This document shows, piece after piece, positions 1-5,772 of a stretch of 5,772 nucleotides of DNA. The stretch spans positions 10,033 through 15,804 of the forward strand of contig DHXK01000167.1 in assembly GCA_002413665.1 (NCBI GenBank), given 5' to 3'. How positions within the stretch are numbered: the first letter of the stretch is position 1; the number at the start of each line of letters is the position of its first letter. The notes beneath the pieces are model-generated. The model did no database searches and was not told the origin of the DNA. It saw only the letters and a program-made list of their open reading frames with translations. The position numbers were made by a program, and so were the translations under genes. This DNA is from Legionellales bacterium UBA5158 (GTDB lineage: Bacteria > Pseudomonadota > Gammaproteobacteria > DSM-16500).

Positions 1-1
1 G

Positions 2-559
2 GGCGTGATTCCTATAGTAAAAGCCTATTCAAATTATTTATCAACAATAATGAATCTTCTATTAAAGCAAGATAACATTGAAACAGATGTTCAGGCGGCA
101 AAAATTCTTGTAGAAGAGTTGCTAAGTAAAACACAGTTATCTTTTCCAGAATGGGTTTATCATTCAAGCTTCGTGCCTAGTTTGCAACAAGGTCATAGAC
201 ATTTTTTAATGAAGATAGAGCAACTAGGGCAGGTTTTATTTGCGATGCATTATGTGGCTAGAAATTCTATTGATCCTTTGTTATTAAACGAATTAGCAAG
301 TTCACTAAAAAGTTGTTCTGAAGATGCTAAAATTGCGATGCAAGATCTCGCTGCACGTTTAGATTTTAAAACGAAGGATGATAATTTTACAATTTTTTAT
401 GATGATTTAATCGCGCTAGAGAATCATTTTAATAAAATTGTTTCTTTACCTTTAGCATTATTAGATGTTTCGAAGGATTACATTTATGTATCTGCCTTTA
501 TCTATGATTTTAAAGATCTATATAAAATTTTAGTGACGTTGGCAGAGGCTATACGATAG
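2..559 (+). CDS. C-terminal part of a helical protein, possibly FUSC-family transporter tail (5' partial)
   Basis: The reading frame is open to the left edge of the window and ends at TAG 557-559. A GTG at 5-7 could be read as a start, but there is no room to see a ribosome binding site, so I treat the gene as cut at its 5' end. The visible 185 residues have no signal peptide, no convincing membrane segment and look almost entirely alpha-helical. The central stretch PEWVYHSSFVPSLQQGHRHF (residues 48-67 from the GTG), followed by a helix with KIEQLGQVLFAMHYVAR, resembles from memory the soluble cytoplasmic end of FUSC/YccS-like aromatic-acid exporters, where a 'WVY..GF...L..G.R.FL' pattern precedes helices. 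Those proteins are usually over 600 residues, so most of the gene, including its membrane domains, would lie upstream. This is recognition by pattern only; a stand-alone helical protein remains possible. The gene is convergent with the sulfurtransferase gene, 30 bp away, and looks more AT-rich than its neighbours. Confidence 0.6.
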   Translation, partial: GVIPIVKAYSNYLSTIMNLLLKQDNIETDVQAAKILVEELLSKTQLSFPEWVYHSSFVPSLQQGHRHFLMKIEQLGQVLFAMHYVARNSIDPLLLNELASSLKSCSEDAKIAMQDLAARLDFKTKDDNFTIFYDDLIALENHFNKIVSLPLALLDVSKDYIYVSAFIYDFKDLYKILVTLAEAIR

Positions 560-589
560 TTTATGCTATTTAAAAAAGTCGTCAGTTTT

Positions 590-1480
590 TTATTTTTCCT
601 TCAGGCAATCTTCAACAGGCCTCTCATCCAAGCTTAATTCATTAGGATACAGTTTTTGGGATCCCCACTCTGACCAAGAGCCATTGTAAACTGCGTGCTT
701 AGGAAGCTCGAGTAGGTCCAGTATAAAGTCTAGAGTTGCTGCTGTCAGGCCGGATCCGCAGGTAGAAATGATTGGACTCTTTAAATCTATACCACTAGCT
801 ATCAATTGTGATTTAATTTTTTCTACTGGACGCCATGAACCATCTTTTTCGAACAATGTAATATAGGGAAAAGAAAAGCTCCCTGGAATATGACCTAATC
901 GTAAATCCGGGCGTGTTTCAGGCCCTCCCGCAAAACGTACTGCGTGACGAACATCAATCACTTGTTCGCTAGGATTATGTAGATTGGATTTCATTTGTGA
1001 AAGGGTGCGTATGAATTCGTTTTTATAGTTAACCGTATAATGTTTAGCAGTGACATGTGGCTCACCGCTTTCTGTTTTTCCATTATATTTTTCCCAGGCA
1101 TCCAGGCCACCATCTAGAATATAAAGTAATTGTGGATTGTGCCCAAACATTTTAAGCATCCATAAGGCACGACAAGCTGAGTGAAGCTTACTATTGTCAT
1201 AAAAAATGATTTTCGCATCATTACGAACGCCTAATGCGCTGAGTTTGTCACTGATGAGTTGTTCATCTTGAATTAGCATATGAGCGTGGGGGGCGCTGGG
1301 GTCAGGATCGCTAAAATCGTCGATAGGAAAAAATTGGGTACCTAGAATATGTTTGGCTATAAACTCTTTTTTCGCATCGCGATTTTCATCATGCATATGA
1401 GCGCTTGCGTCAAAAATGATGACATTTTTTTGATTTTTACGAAATTTGTCTAATTGAGTCGAGTTGATTAACCAAGGCAT
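590..1480 (-). CDS. sseA: 3-mercaptopyruvate sulfurtransferase (two-domain rhodanese)
   Basis: The 296-residue product has the normal length of a tandem-rhodanese sulfurtransferase. Such enzymes move sulfur from 3-mercaptopyruvate to thiol acceptors or cyanide through a cysteine persulfide, usually in the cytoplasm; no signal peptide is visible. The N-terminal rhodanese domain (about 1-135) is the non-catalytic one and ends with LDGGLDAWE (122-130). The C-terminal domain (about 160-285) has DVRHAVRFAGG (176-186) and ETRPDLRLGHIPGS (188-201), supplying the arginines that bind the substrate carboxylate (probably R182 and R190). Its active-site loop is CGSGLTA with catalytic Cys241. A CGSG loop marks the mercaptopyruvate type; thiosulfate-specific rhodaneses have CRKG. 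The start ATG at 1480-1478 is preceded on the minus strand by GAGAGAAC, a modest ribosome binding site. The gene is divergent from the S49 peptidase gene, so the 157-bp gap must hold its promoter. I saw no frameshift or missing key residue. Confidence 0.93.
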   Translation of the reverse strand: MPWLINSTQLDKFRKNQKNVIIFDASAHMHDENRDAKKEFIAKHILGTQFFPIDDFSDPDPSAPHAHMLIQDEQLISDKLSALGVRNDAKIIFYDNSKLHSACRALWMLKMFGHNPQLLYILDGGLDAWEKYNGKTESGEPHVTAKHYTVNYKNEFIRTLSQMKSNLHNPSEQVIDVRHAVRFAGGPETRPDLRLGHIPGSFSFPYITLFEKDGSWRPVEKIKSQLIASGIDLKSPIISTCGSGLTAATLDFILDLLELPKHAVYNGSWSEWGSQKLYPNELSLDERPVEDCLKEK

Positions 1481-1515
1481 AAAGTTCTCTCATGACATTA
1501 AAATAAGCAATTTTT

Positions 1516-1529
1516 AGAGAAGGTTCTCT
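1516..1529. promoter_or_regulatory. perfect inverted repeat in divergent promoter region (candidate operator)
   Basis: AGAGAA-GG-TTCTCT is a perfect palindrome with 6-bp arms and a 2-bp centre. It sits between the divergent sulfurtransferase and S49 peptidase genes. The right-hand part GTTCTCTC (1523-1530) recurs exactly at 1484-1491, just before the sulfurtransferase start, where it doubles as that gene's ribosome binding site. The position fits an operator for a dimeric regulator, but no regulator is encoded nearby and a 14-bp palindrome in AT-rich DNA can arise by chance. Confidence 0.3.
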
Positions 1530-1554
1530 CTGTTATGTTAGATTGTTTGCATCC

Positions 1555-1583
1555 TTGCTTGCAACACACTAATCAAGTTAAAT
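1555..1583 (+). promoter_or_regulatory. candidate sigma70 promoter for the S49 peptidase gene
   Basis: TTGCTT (1555-1560) and TTAAAT (1578-1583) are separated by exactly 17 bp. They match the -35 and -10 consensus at 3 of 6 and 4 of 6 positions. Transcription would begin near 1590, giving a leader of about 48 nt. The match is weak, and other AT-rich hexamers nearby could serve instead. I found no equally spaced pair for the sulfurtransferase on the other strand. Confidence 0.3.
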
Positions 1584-1637
1584 AGTAATCCCTTAGAATG
1601 TAACTTTAAACATGTAAATAAAGATAGGTATTTAAAT

Positions 1638-2585
1638 ATGTCTGATATAAAAGAAAGTTCAAATGATGGTATCTTGGAAAACCTTGCGCGAGATCTCCTT
1701 AAAGAACGAAAAAAGGACCGTTTTTGGCGAAATGTCCGCTTTTTTTTAGGCTTTGCATTTATTGTGTTTTTTTTCCTGCAAGTTTCGGGAAGTCGCCAAG
1801 AGGCCGCATTGCCTGGAGATAGCAAAGGATATGTTGCTTTGGTACGTCTGGATGGACTGATTGCGCCTGGTAAAGCATTTTCTGCAGAACAAGTTTTGCC
1901 CATTCTTAAAAAAGCTTTTTCTGATAAACGTGCGAAAGGCGTCGTTATTGATATCAATTCGGGGGGCGGAACACCGGTTCAAGCCGCTATTATTCATGAT
2001 GAAATCCTCATGCTAAAGAAGCGCTTCAACAAAAAAGTCATAGTAGTGGGCGAAGATATGTTGGCATCGGGAGCCTATTTTGTTGCAGTGAGTGCTGACA
2101 AAATTTATGTAAACCCCAATACCATCACAGGCTCAATTGGCGTCATTATGCAAAGTTTTGGATTTACAGATGGCATTAAGAAGTTAGGAATTGATCGTCG
2201 AGTGATTACTTCTGGAGAGCATAAAGATCGTTTGGATCCTTTCCTACCGCAGAATCCTGAAGACGTTAAGAAGATTCGTACAGTGATTGATGAAGTGCAT
2301 CAAAATTTCAATGAAGCCGTATTAAAAGGCCGTGCAGGTAAATTGAAGGGAGACCAAAAAGAATTGTTCTCAGGCGATTTCTGGACAGGCGAAACTGCTT
2401 TGAAGTTAGGCTTGGTGGATGGTTTGGGTAACTTAACAGACGTTATGGAAGCCGAGTTCCATGTTTCAAGGTATGAGGATTACAGCGAGTCAAACAATCC
2501 TTTGAAAAAGCTAGTCACTCAGCTTGGGACTTATTTAAATTTACCTTTAAGTGATCTTGAGCAACCTTTGTGGTCTAAGATTTAA
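1638..2585 (+). CDS. sppA: S49 family peptidase (short SppA-like signal peptide peptidase)
   Basis: The 315-residue product is a single-domain S49 serine peptidase, a family that degrades cleaved signal peptides and other membrane-associated fragments. Residues 1-32 are polar and positively charged (KERKKDRFWRNVR), followed by one Phe-rich membrane segment at about 34-50. This predicts a cytoplasmic N-terminus with the catalytic domain in the periplasm. Key motifs are GVVIDINSGGG (101-111), the nucleophile region MLASGAYF with Ser143, the stretch NPNTITGSIGV (159-169), and SGEHKD with Lys196 as the likely general base. The Ser-Lys spacing of 53 matches short SppA enzymes such as that of Bacillus subtilis. 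Members of this family usually have SPGG where this one has SGGG (108-111). The N-terminal half-domain of the long E. coli SppA is absent, so oligomerisation is expected to complete the active site, as known for short SppAs. A weak AGG at 1626-1628 lies 9 nt before the ATG. The gene stands alone, ending in TAA before a hairpin. Confidence 0.92.
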   Translation: MSDIKESSNDGILENLARDLLKERKKDRFWRNVRFFLGFAFIVFFFLQVSGSRQEAALPGDSKGYVALVRLDGLIAPGKAFSAEQVLPILKKAFSDKRAKGVVIDINSGGGTPVQAAIIHDEILMLKKRFNKKVIVVGEDMLASGAYFVAVSADKIYVNPNTITGSIGVIMQSFGFTDGIKKLGIDRRVITSGEHKDRLDPFLPQNPEDVKKIRTVIDEVHQNFNEAVLKGRAGKLKGDQKELFSGDFWTGETALKLGLVDGLGNLTDVMEAEFHVSRYEDYSESNNPLKKLVTQLGTYLNLPLSDLEQPLWSKI

Positions 2586-2603
2586 AGCGTCGTTATTCAT
2601 TTT

Positions 2604-2647
2604 ATGTAAGCGCTACGCGTCCGTAATAATGACGCGCAGCGTTTATA
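2604..2647. terminator. imperfect hairpin between convergent genes, probable bidirectional terminator
   Basis: The arms are 2608-2621 and 2631-2644. Six GC-rich pairs (CGCGTC with GACGCG) sit next to a 9-nt loop (2622-2630), followed by one A-C mismatch and seven more pairs, one of them G-T. Weaker A/T and G-T pairs can extend the stem to about 2605-2647. It lies in the 69-bp gap between the ends of the S49 peptidase gene and the lipoprotein gene, where a shared terminator is expected. Neither side has a clean run of T after the stem, only GTTTATAATG on the plus strand, so termination efficiency is uncertain. Confidence 0.55.
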
Positions 2648-2654
2648 ATGAAGA

Positions 2655-3920
2655 TCATTTATATAGAGGCCTGCTGCTGTGATGTGTGAATGCTGGACGA
2701 CTATTTCCCCAAGACCACGATGAAGCTGGTGGCACTGCTGGAGTAGGTGAAGCATCATTCCACACAGGGACTACTATGCCCGCATCCATCGTGTATCTGG
2801 ACACTACGTTAGGTGATCCAAAGAAGTAAATGCTGCTATTATCTAATGAATTCGCAAATAATTTCTGCACAGGACTGACGTTAGCATGTGACCAATTACG
2901 TGTTCTCACATAGGTATTATCACTGCGCAAATATTTCCCTTCAAAACGCGAGTAGCCATCTGTTTCAATATCCACATTACGTGCTACTCCAGCTAAACCT
3001 ACACGCGCACGGTCATGAACATTGACATAAATACCATTACTGTTTACCCAATATAAATAGACGCGGCTTGCTTGAGTGGCATTTACTTTTTTCAAATTAG
3101 CAAAACCGGCAATGCTGATTGTTCCACTGCCTGATGAATCAATCACTAAGGAATCACTGTCAGCACCCACTATGTTGATGTTGCCAGCGCCACTTTTGGC
3201 TATGCTGTGTATTCCCACTCTGCCGCTAACATTGACCGTACCATTTCCATAGTCTCTTATGTCCAACGAAGGAGTGTAGGCGCCAATCACGGAGATGGTT
3301 CCGTTACTAAATTGTGTTACGTTATGAAGATTGATGTTGCCGGAGAGCAACACATTAGAACTACCGGTGGCTTTAATATTTAAGCCCGTACTATAAAGCT
3401 GTGTCCCTTCGGTTTTCCCACATCCTGATACCATTAAATTATTAAGGTTGCGTAATCCGATCCGAATGATGACTTGATCCATTTGCTTGGCGACACAATT
3501 AACAGGTTGATGAACGTATAAGGTATTGCCACGAACTTCAACTGCTGCTTGTCGAGCTGACTCATTAGGTCCGATGACGAAAACGCTATTATGTTCTTGA
3601 TGGCCAAATAGCTGCACGACGAATGGGCCATCAACATTAATATTAGTAAAGTCTGATGTGCGTATCATCATTGCAGTAAATGCTTTTGATTCGGGTGCGT
3701 TCACACCGAACTGATTAAATTGACTGGGCTCGCCGGTGAAGAACCATCTATCACCTTGTCGTGTCCATAAATTTGGATTGATGTTGGTTTGTTGCATCCA
3801 AACTTCTTGTGTTAAACCCATATCGACTTGGGCTCTATAACTGTTTTCCATTTTGTGTGCACAGCTTGTCAGAAGCAGTAAGGTTGTACAAATAATCCCA
3901 AATACATAGCGTCTTTTCAT
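2655..3920 (-). CDS. head-GIN (DUF2807-like) beta-solenoid lipoprotein
   Basis: This 421-residue protein begins with a lipoprotein signal: MKRR, a hydrophobic stretch (6-17) and the lipobox LTSC with lipidated Cys20. Ala at the next position, rather than Asp, favours sorting to the outer membrane. Residues 21-90 look unlike the rest. From about 91 the sequence follows the head-GIN domain pattern (FTNINVDGPFVVQL, then VEVRGNTLYV). It continues as a glycine-rich repeat with S/G-x-G followed by a short strand and a closing glycine, at G172, 194, 213, 233, 252, 272, 311 and 328 (W291 fills one slot). The period is about 19-20 residues, which fits a right-handed beta-solenoid. The tail (390-421) is rich in Pro, Ser, Trp and His. 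The molecular role of this domain family is unknown; surface or adhesion functions are guesses. The start is supported by GAGGA (3925-3929) 4 nt before ATG. The gene lies 125 bp downstream of the TPR-methyltransferase gene on the same strand and may be read from it or from its own promoter. Confidence 0.85.
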   Translation of the reverse strand: MKRRYVFGIICTTLLLLTSCAHKMENSYRAQVDMGLTQEVWMQQTNINPNLWTRQGDRWFFTGEPSQFNQFGVNAPESKAFTAMMIRTSDFTNINVDGPFVVQLFGHQEHNSVFVIGPNESARQAAVEVRGNTLYVHQPVNCVAKQMDQVIIRIGLRNLNNLMVSGCGKTEGTQLYSTGLNIKATGSSNVLLSGNINLHNVTQFSNGTISVIGAYTPSLDIRDYGNGTVNVSGRVGIHSIAKSGAGNINIVGADSDSLVIDSSGSGTISIAGFANLKKVNATQASRVYLYWVNSNGIYVNVHDRARVGLAGVARNVDIETDGYSRFEGKYLRSDNTYVRTRNWSHANVSPVQKLFANSLDNSSIYFFGSPNVVSRYTMDAGIVVPVWNDASPTPAVPPASSWSWGNSRPAFTHHSSRPLYK

Positions 3921-3965
3921 AGTGTCCTCAGCTCAATTACCACATTGTCCTTAACCGCTTTGATT

Positions 3966-3971
3966 AGTATA
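3966..3971 (-). promoter_or_regulatory. possible -10 box upstream of the lipoprotein gene
   Basis: On the minus strand this reads TATACT, matching the -10 consensus at 5 of 6 positions, 45 nt before the lipoprotein start codon. The hexamer 17 bp upstream (ATACCT) is a poor -35 box. The gene may therefore have its own weak or activator-dependent promoter, or may rely on read-through from the gene upstream. The rest of the 3921-4045 spacer shows no reading frame or strong hairpin. Confidence 0.25.
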
Positions 3972-4045
3972 AGAATCTATCACAGAATAGGTATAAAGCG
4001 AAGATTAGAAGTCTACGGAAAATATCGAAAGAGTTTTATTATTAG

Positions 4046-5650
4046 CTAAAACGAAACTGCTTGCCATACATACAAATGCCCATACACTGGCTCATTGTTT
4101 TGCTGCCTAGTCATTATTTTTTCATAGTGCAAGGTTTTGAAATGATGTTGTTTTGCAAGTTGCTCTAAATATTCTTTTTGATGCGAGAAGCGACCCGACT
4201 GATTCATAGTGTAATCTTTCTCAGTTGTGATTTCCGTATTACAAATTAATAAACCGGAAGGCCGTAAAGCTGTTTTGATAGACATAAAGAGAGCACTTAA
4301 ATCACCGCTATAAACCAACACGTCTCCGGCGATGATAAGATCATAACGACCTCTGTTAGCTTCATTAAAAGATTGTAGATCTTGCGTAGCTAACAAATCA
4401 TATATTGATTTTTGTGCTGCCACTTCCAGCATCTTTGGTGAAAGATCTACACCTGTTAATGATTTTGCATAAGGTTTAAAAGGCACGCCACACAATCCAG
4501 TGCCGCAGCCTAAATCTAAAATGTCCATGGAGTGAGGAGTTAATTTTTTTATTTTTTGAAATGCGTTCAATAATAATTCTGGAATTTTATAATCTAAACC
4601 TTGTAGTAAATGAAGTTCGTAATGATCAGCGTAAGTGTCAAATAAATTTTTTATGTATTCAGGCGGAGATGTTGTTAGGCGCGTATCTTGCGCGAGCATT
4701 TGTACCGTATAACGTATCGCTTCATTTTCAGGCTCTAAACGCAATGCTTCTCGGAAATGATTAAGCGCAAAACTAACATGTTGTTTTTCTAAAAATGCCA
4801 CGCCCAAATTATTATGTGCAGCAAAGTAATCAGGTTGAATTTGCAAAGCACGTTGATAATATTGTATGGCCCTATCAATGTATCCTTGTTGCATGCAGAC
4901 TACACCTAGATTAAATAAGACTTGTGTATCGCCAGGGTCGAGTGTAAGTGCTTTTAAATAATGTTCTTTTGCACTGGAGAGTGCGCCTAGTTTTAAATAA
5001 CACGTACCTAAATTAGTTTGTGTTTCAAAATGATGAGGATAATTTTTTTCTACATTTAGTAAATGTATTTCAGCATTTTTAAAATCATTTGTTTCTAATA
5101 ACAATCTACCTAATTGAAATTCAGCAGCGGCATGTTCAGGTGCGAACTTTAATAATGTTTGGTAGGTTTCAAGCGCTGCATCAATGTTATTTTGTTTGGT
5201 GAGAGCAAGACCAAGATTGTAGTAAGCTTCGACGTAGTCAGATTGTTTTTCGATGGAAAAACGATAACAATTGACTGCATCGATAAAATTATTTTGCGCA
5301 TAATAGACTGTGCCCAAATTATTTAATGCAGCGGCATAATTAGGGTCAAGAGTGATAGCTTGTTGAAATGCGACAGCGGCTTTATCAAAAAATCCCAGCG
5401 CTTTAAATGCGTTTCCTAGATTTAAATAAATGATAGGATTTTGTTTATCATGCTCAGCAGCATTTTTAAAATAGTCTGTTGCTTGTGAAAAATTTCCTAT
5501 TTGTGCCTCGAGAATTCCGAGCCCATGTAAGAGGTCTGCTGATTTTGAATTTTTTTTTAATAATTTTAAATATTCTGTTTTGGCAGTCTCTAATTCACCG
5601 GCTCGATGCAATTCTTGTATGGCTTCTAGATCTAGCGTAACGTTTTTCAT
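4046..5650 (-). CDS. TPR-repeat protein fused to a class I SAM-dependent methyltransferase
   Basis: The 534-residue protein has two parts. Residues 5-310 can be divided into nine gapless 34-residue tetratricopeptide units (first 5-38, last 277-310), with hallmark segments such as YLNLGNAF, ALNNLGTVYYAQ and LQIQPDYFAAHNNLG. The first and sixth are the most divergent. TPR units form a helical scaffold that binds proteins. After a linker, FDTYADHYELHL (337-348) opens a methyltransferase domain. Motif I is DILDLGCGTGLCG (376-388), the SAM-ribose acidic residue is D402 in GVDLS, and motif IV is the stretch around YDLIIAGDVLVY (436-447). This resembles the putative TPR-methyltransferases of COG4976. 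The substrate is unknown; the TPR part suggests a protein target. No signal peptide is seen, so it should be cytoplasmic unless secreted by a specialised system. The ATG is preceded by a weak GAAG, and it overlaps the stop of the upstream acetyltransferase gene as ATGA, so translation is probably coupled. The coding strand has a run of nine A near residues 32-34. Confidence 0.92.
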   Translation of the reverse strand: MKNVTLDLEAIQELHRAGELETAKTEYLKLLKKNSKSADLLHGLGILEAQIGNFSQATDYFKNAAEHDKQNPIIYLNLGNAFKALGFFDKAAVAFQQAITLDPNYAAALNNLGTVYYAQNNFIDAVNCYRFSIEKQSDYVEAYYNLGLALTKQNNIDAALETYQTLLKFAPEHAAAEFQLGRLLLETNDFKNAEIHLLNVEKNYPHHFETQTNLGTCYLKLGALSSAKEHYLKALTLDPGDTQVLFNLGVVCMQQGYIDRAIQYYQRALQIQPDYFAAHNNLGVAFLEKQHVSFALNHFREALRLEPENEAIRYTVQMLAQDTRLTTSPPEYIKNLFDTYADHYELHLLQGLDYKIPELLLNAFQKIKKLTPHSMDILDLGCGTGLCGVPFKPYAKSLTGVDLSPKMLEVAAQKSIYDLLATQDLQSFNEANRGRYDLIIAGDVLVYSGDLSALFMSIKTALRPSGLLICNTEITTEKDYTMNQSGRFSHQKEYLEQLAKQHHFKTLHYEKIMTRQQNNEPVYGHLYVWQAVSF

Positions 5651-5772
5651 ACTGCTTCTTTCCGCATGGGAATATGAACGATACCTGCTTCGTCAAATGG
5701 CTCGCCTATTTTTTTAAAACCATAATGGGCATAAAATTTTTCTAAATAAATTTGAGCTGATATGACTATAGG
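5647..5772 (-). CDS. elaA: C-terminus of an ElaA-like GNAT N-acetyltransferase (5' end outside window)
   Basis: The last 41 codons of a gene entering from the right edge are visible, ending in TGA at 5649-5647. The peptide contains SAQIYLEKFYAHYGFKKIGE followed by PFDEAGIVHIPM. This is the closing part of a GNAT acetyltransferase: an 'AQ..L..FY...GF...GE' helix and strand, then the 'F.E.GI.HI.M' ending typical of the ElaA group (COG2153). GNAT enzymes transfer an acetyl group from acetyl-CoA to an amine; the substrate of ElaA is not well established. The acetyl-CoA binding loop lies outside the window, so activity cannot be judged. The stop codon overlaps the start of the TPR-methyltransferase gene by 4 bp (ATGA), so the two are almost certainly co-transcribed. 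Confidence 0.85.
   Translation of the reverse strand, partial: PIVISAQIYLEKFYAHYGFKKIGEPFDEAGIVHIPMRKEAV

Noticed and set aside
571..592. A6/T6 hairpin in the 30-bp convergent gap between the first gene and sseA
   Set aside because: The stem is made only of A-T pairs (572-577 with 586-591, one more outer pair) around an 8-nt loop. It is too weak to call a terminator, although its position would fit one.
1538..1957. Open frame of 139 codons on the minus strand, opposite the S49 peptidase gene
   Set aside because: It lies antisense to a gene with clear catalytic motifs, and its Arg/Lys/Ser-rich product shows no recognisable domain. It reads as a shadow of the real gene.
1746..1997. Open frame of 83 codons on the minus strand within the same gene
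   Set aside because: It is antisense to the peptidase coding region, with no domain and no independent support.
3434..3637. Open frame of 67 codons on the minus strand inside the lipoprotein gene
   Set aside because: It is an alternative frame within the head-GIN domain coding region and has no separate evidence.
3921..4045. Possible small RNA or small gene in the spacer before the lipoprotein gene
   Set aside because: I found no open frame with a start and ribosome binding site and no strong stem; only a -10-like box is notable.
4561..4764. Open frame of 67 codons on the plus strand inside the TPR-methyltransferase gene
   Set aside because: It is antisense to a strongly supported gene, with no domain and no visible ribosome binding site.
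4617..5638. Similar short DNA segments recurring through the methyltransferase gene
   Set aside because: These reflect the 34-residue TPR units at protein level (for example the NNLG codons), not a separate DNA repeat or CRISPR-like array.

Overview
The window is AT-rich and carries single-copy genes typical of Gammaproteobacteria: an SseA-type sulfurtransferase, a short SppA-type S49 peptidase and an ElaA-type acetyltransferase. Alongside them are a long TPR-methyltransferase fusion and a head-GIN (DUF2807-like) lipoprotein. Base composition and protein style fit an AT-rich member of the Legionellales (Legionella/Coxiella-like). That placement is an inference from gene style, not from a marker gene.

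Layout. (1) 2-559, + strand: the C-terminal end of a helical protein whose start lies outside the window, tentatively the cytoplasmic tail of a FUSC/aromatic-acid-exporter-like protein. (2) 590-1480, - strand: a complete 3-mercaptopyruvate sulfurtransferase, convergent with (1). (3) 1481-1637: a divergent control region with a perfect 6-bp inverted repeat and a candidate promoter. (4) 1638-2585, + strand: a membrane-anchored S49 (SppA-like) peptidase with its Ser/Lys dyad visible. (5) 2604-2647: a long imperfect hairpin between convergent genes, probably a shared terminator. (6) 2655-3920, - strand: a lipoprotein with a glycine-rich solenoid of about 19-20 residues per turn. (7) 3921-4045: a 125-bp spacer with a possible -10 box. 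(8) 4046-5650, - strand: nine tandem 34-residue TPR units fused to a class I SAM-dependent methyltransferase. (9) 5647-5772, - strand: the C-terminus of an ElaA-like GNAT acetyltransferase, whose stop overlaps the start of (8) by ATGA.

The genes do not form one pathway. SppA and the lipoprotein belong to the cell envelope; SseA is sulfur metabolism or detoxification. The clearest functional linkage is the ATGA-coupled acetyltransferase and TPR-methyltransferase pair, which may be a small modification operon. I see no tRNA, rRNA, CRISPR array, insertion sequence or phage gene, and no clear evidence of a new multi-gene system.
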